Source of the DNA: Maricaulis maris
Lineage (GTDB): Bacteria; Pseudomonadota; Alphaproteobacteria; Caulobacterales; Maricaulaceae
Length of the DNA stretch: 64,000 nt
NCBI RefSeq assembly: GCF_036322705.1
Contig: NZ_AP027270.1
Coordinates: forward strand, 1,117,501 to 1,181,500
Reading direction: 5' to 3'
This document shows positions 62,671-64,000 of the stretch, piece by piece. Position numbers and translations under genes: made by a program. The notes under the pieces were generated by a model. It saw nothing but the letters and a program-made list of their open reading frames with translations. It did no database searches and was not told where the DNA came from. Positions within the stretch are counted from its first letter, which is position 1, and every line of letters starts with the position of its first letter.

Positions 62671-63939
62671 ATGTCCCTGCCTGCCCCTTCGCCTGACTTC
62701 AAGGCCCAACCGTCCCGGCGGGAGACCGCCCTGACGGCGGCTTTCGCTCATGTCGACCGGCTGCGAGCGTCCGGTTTCGGGGGAATTTTGCGCGCACCGA
62801 TGATCGCGGCTCCGGGCCTGTCACAGGCGGCCGGGTGCGATCTGCATGTGAAGCTTGAGAACCTGCAGGTCACCGGATCCTTCAAGGAGCGCGGGGCCTA
62901 TGCCCGGATGGCGGCGTTGAGCTTCGAGGAGCGCGGACGGGGTGTCGTGGCGGCATCGGCGGGAAACCACGCGCAGGGCGTCGCGCGCAGTGCGGCAGCC
63001 ATGGGCGTGACCGCCCGTATCTTCATGCCGACCGGCACGCCGATGGTGAAAGTGCATGCAACCCGCGCGCTCGGGGCCGAGGTCGAGATCGCCGGGGCGG
63101 ACTTCGATGCCGCCAAGGCCCTGGCCCTGACCCAGGCCGAGACAACCGGCGCCGTCTTCATCCATCCCTTCGATGATCCGGTGGTCCTGGCCGGGCAGGG
63201 GACGCTGGCGATGGAGATGCTGGAGGACCAGCCGGACCTCGACGTGCTGGTTTTCCCGGTCGGTGGCGGCGGTCTGGCCGCCGGCGCCGGTCTCGCGGCG
63301 CGACGCATCAATCCGGACATCGAACTGGTCGGGGTGCAATCCGACCTCTTCCCGTCCTTTGCCAACCGGTTTCGCGGTGAGGACCGGCCCATTGGCGGGT
63401 TTACCCTCGCCGAGGGGATCGCCGTGCGCGAGCCGGGTGGTCTGACCGGCGACATCCTGATGGATCTGCTGGATGAGGTTCTGCTGGTCGATGAGCGCCA
63501 GATCGAGCGCGCGCTCAACCTCTTCATCTCGCAGATGCGGGTCCTGCCCGAGGGGGCGGGCGCGGTCGGCCTGGCGGCGGTACTGGCCAATCCCGCGCGT
63601 TTCGCGGGCAAGAAGGTCGGCCTGGTACTCTCCGGCGGCAATGTGGACACCCGGCTGCTATCGTCCCTGCTGCTGAGGGATCTGGCCCGGTCTCACCGGC
63701 TGGCGCGTTTCAGGATCGAGCTGGTCGATGTGCCGGGACAGCTCTCGGCCGTCTCCGACCTCATCTCCCGCGCCGAGGGGAATGTGACCGATGTCGCCTA
63801 TCACAAAACCTTCTCGGACCTGCCGGCCAAGGTGACCTATATTGATATCTCGCTGGAGGCGCAGGATGCGGCTCATATGGACCAGATCCAGGCGGCGTTG
63901 CAGGCGGCCGGTTTCCGGGTCGAGCTGGCAGGATATTGA
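62671..63939 (+). CDS. ilvA: Threonine dehydratase (threonine ammonia-lyase)
   Basis: The protein has 422 residues. It deaminates threonine to 2-oxobutyrate, the first step towards isoleucine. PLP fold-type II motifs are visible: LENLQVTGSFKERGAYARMA with the Schiff-base Lys, VAASAGNHAQGVARSAAAMG, VFPVGGGGLAAGAGLAAR, and VLSGGNVDTRLLSSLL. The C-terminal 75 residues form a single ACT-like regulatory domain (RFRIELVDVPGQLSAVSDLI), as in the shorter TdcB/IlvA class with one ACT domain. Expression is under the attenuator upstream. The ribosome-binding site GGAG lies 8 nt before the ATG at 62671. Confidence 0.96.
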   Translation: MSLPAPSPDFKAQPSRRETALTAAFAHVDRLRASGFGGILRAPMIAAPGLSQAAGCDLHVKLENLQVTGSFKERGAYARMAALSFEERGRGVVAASAGNHAQGVARSAAAMGVTARIFMPTGTPMVKVHATRALGAEVEIAGADFDAAKALALTQAETTGAVFIHPFDDPVVLAGQGTLAMEMLEDQPDLDVLVFPVGGGGLAAGAGLAARRINPDIELVGVQSDLFPSFANRFRGEDRPIGGFTLAEGIAVREPGGLTGDILMDLLDEVLLVDERQIERALNLFISQMRVLPEGAGAVGLAAVLANPARFAGKKVGLVLSGGNVDTRLLSSLLLRDLARSHRLARFRIELVDVPGQLSAVSDLISRAEGNVTDVAYHKTFSDLPAKVTYIDISLEAQDAAHMDQIQAALQAAGFRVELAGY

Positions 63940-63978
63940 TTTCGCCTGCCCAACAGGCTTTGAAATGTAAGATCCGGT

Positions 63979-63992
63979 GGTTACCGGTAACC
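63979..63992. promoter_or_regulatory. Perfect palindrome GGTTACCGGTAACC, possible LacI-type operator
   Basis: A 14-bp perfect palindrome with a central CCGG lies 40 bp after the ilvA stop, near the window edge. It resembles LacI/GntR-type sugar-gene operators (for example the E. coli gluconate operator with GTTACCGGTAAC). The gene it would control lies outside the window. Confidence 0.45.
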
Positions 63993-64000
63993 TAGTCCGT

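Overview
The window looks like a chromosomal segment of a GC-rich marine alphaproteobacterium of the Caulobacterales/Maricaulales type (Maricaulis-like; inferred). The evidence is an rRNA operon followed by an initiator tRNA, a housekeeping block murA / DUF2948 / UPF0262 / phosphatase / infA / maf / RNase E-G / yacG, a DUF2793 protein, a CC0125-type lipoprotein, a large TonB-dependent receptor beside a dipeptidyl-peptidase-like enzyme, and a methylmalonyl-CoA mutase operon. Ordinary coding DNA on both strands fills most of it, with many ATGA start/stop overlaps.

Layout. 1-4.4 kb: 3' part of 23S rRNA, 5S rRNA, a 2OG-Fe(II) oxygenase on the opposite strand, and tRNA-fMet. 4.4-7.4 kb: an IS3-type transposase remnant and a two-component system (7TM-like histidine kinase plus LuxR-type regulator). 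7.4-12.1 kb: thrA-thrB-thrC, with an attenuator and a Thr/Ile/Met-rich leader peptide upstream, and a folded inverted-repeat element downstream. 12.3-18.3 kb: a small membrane protein, pckA, a DUF2891 protein, a pirin and an M28 peptidase. 18.4-23.2 kb: a decayed polysaccharide-synthesis locus (BcsB-like pseudogene, intact GT2 synthase in the opposite orientation, outer-membrane barrel gene with no proper start). 23.2-30.9 kb: two GSTs, a VWA-like/membrane protein pair of unknown function, a Tat-exported amidase and an S9 peptidase. 31-36.5 kb: TonB-dependent receptor, BON-type protein, membrane-anchored helix-hairpin-helix protein, YjbR protein and lipoprotein. 36.5-42.5 kb: methylmalonyl-CoA mutase, DUF2793 protein, prolyl aminopeptidase. 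42.6-48.6 kb: tRNA-Thr, murA housekeeping block, tRNA-Phe, and a Cys-rich secreted small protein. 48.7-57 kb: an ABC-permease relic, an OYE-family reductase, an ATP-grasp plus Mur-ligase/FolC-like pair, a Baeyer-Villiger-type monooxygenase/SDR/hydrolase operon, and a non-coding region with a long hairpin. 57-64 kb: pyruvate carboxylase, an ArsR-SRPBCC-DUF4287 operon with a palindromic operator, and ilvA behind a second leader-peptide attenuator.

The parts that go beyond routine annotation are: (i) two amino-acid attenuators, before thrA and ilvA, whose leader peptides are rich in Thr/Ile/Met and Ile/Val/Thr codons, so the threonine and isoleucine branches seem to be controlled at the RNA level; (ii) a very compact aspartokinase-homoserine dehydrogenase fusion that appears to lack ACT domains; (iii) an ATP-grasp and FolC/Mur-like ligase pair that resembles a split cyanophycin-synthetase architecture and may make an unknown amide-linked product; and (iv) two inverted-repeat structures that share TATCCGG termini. 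Nothing was checked by database search or folding software. All family names rest on motifs read from the sequence.
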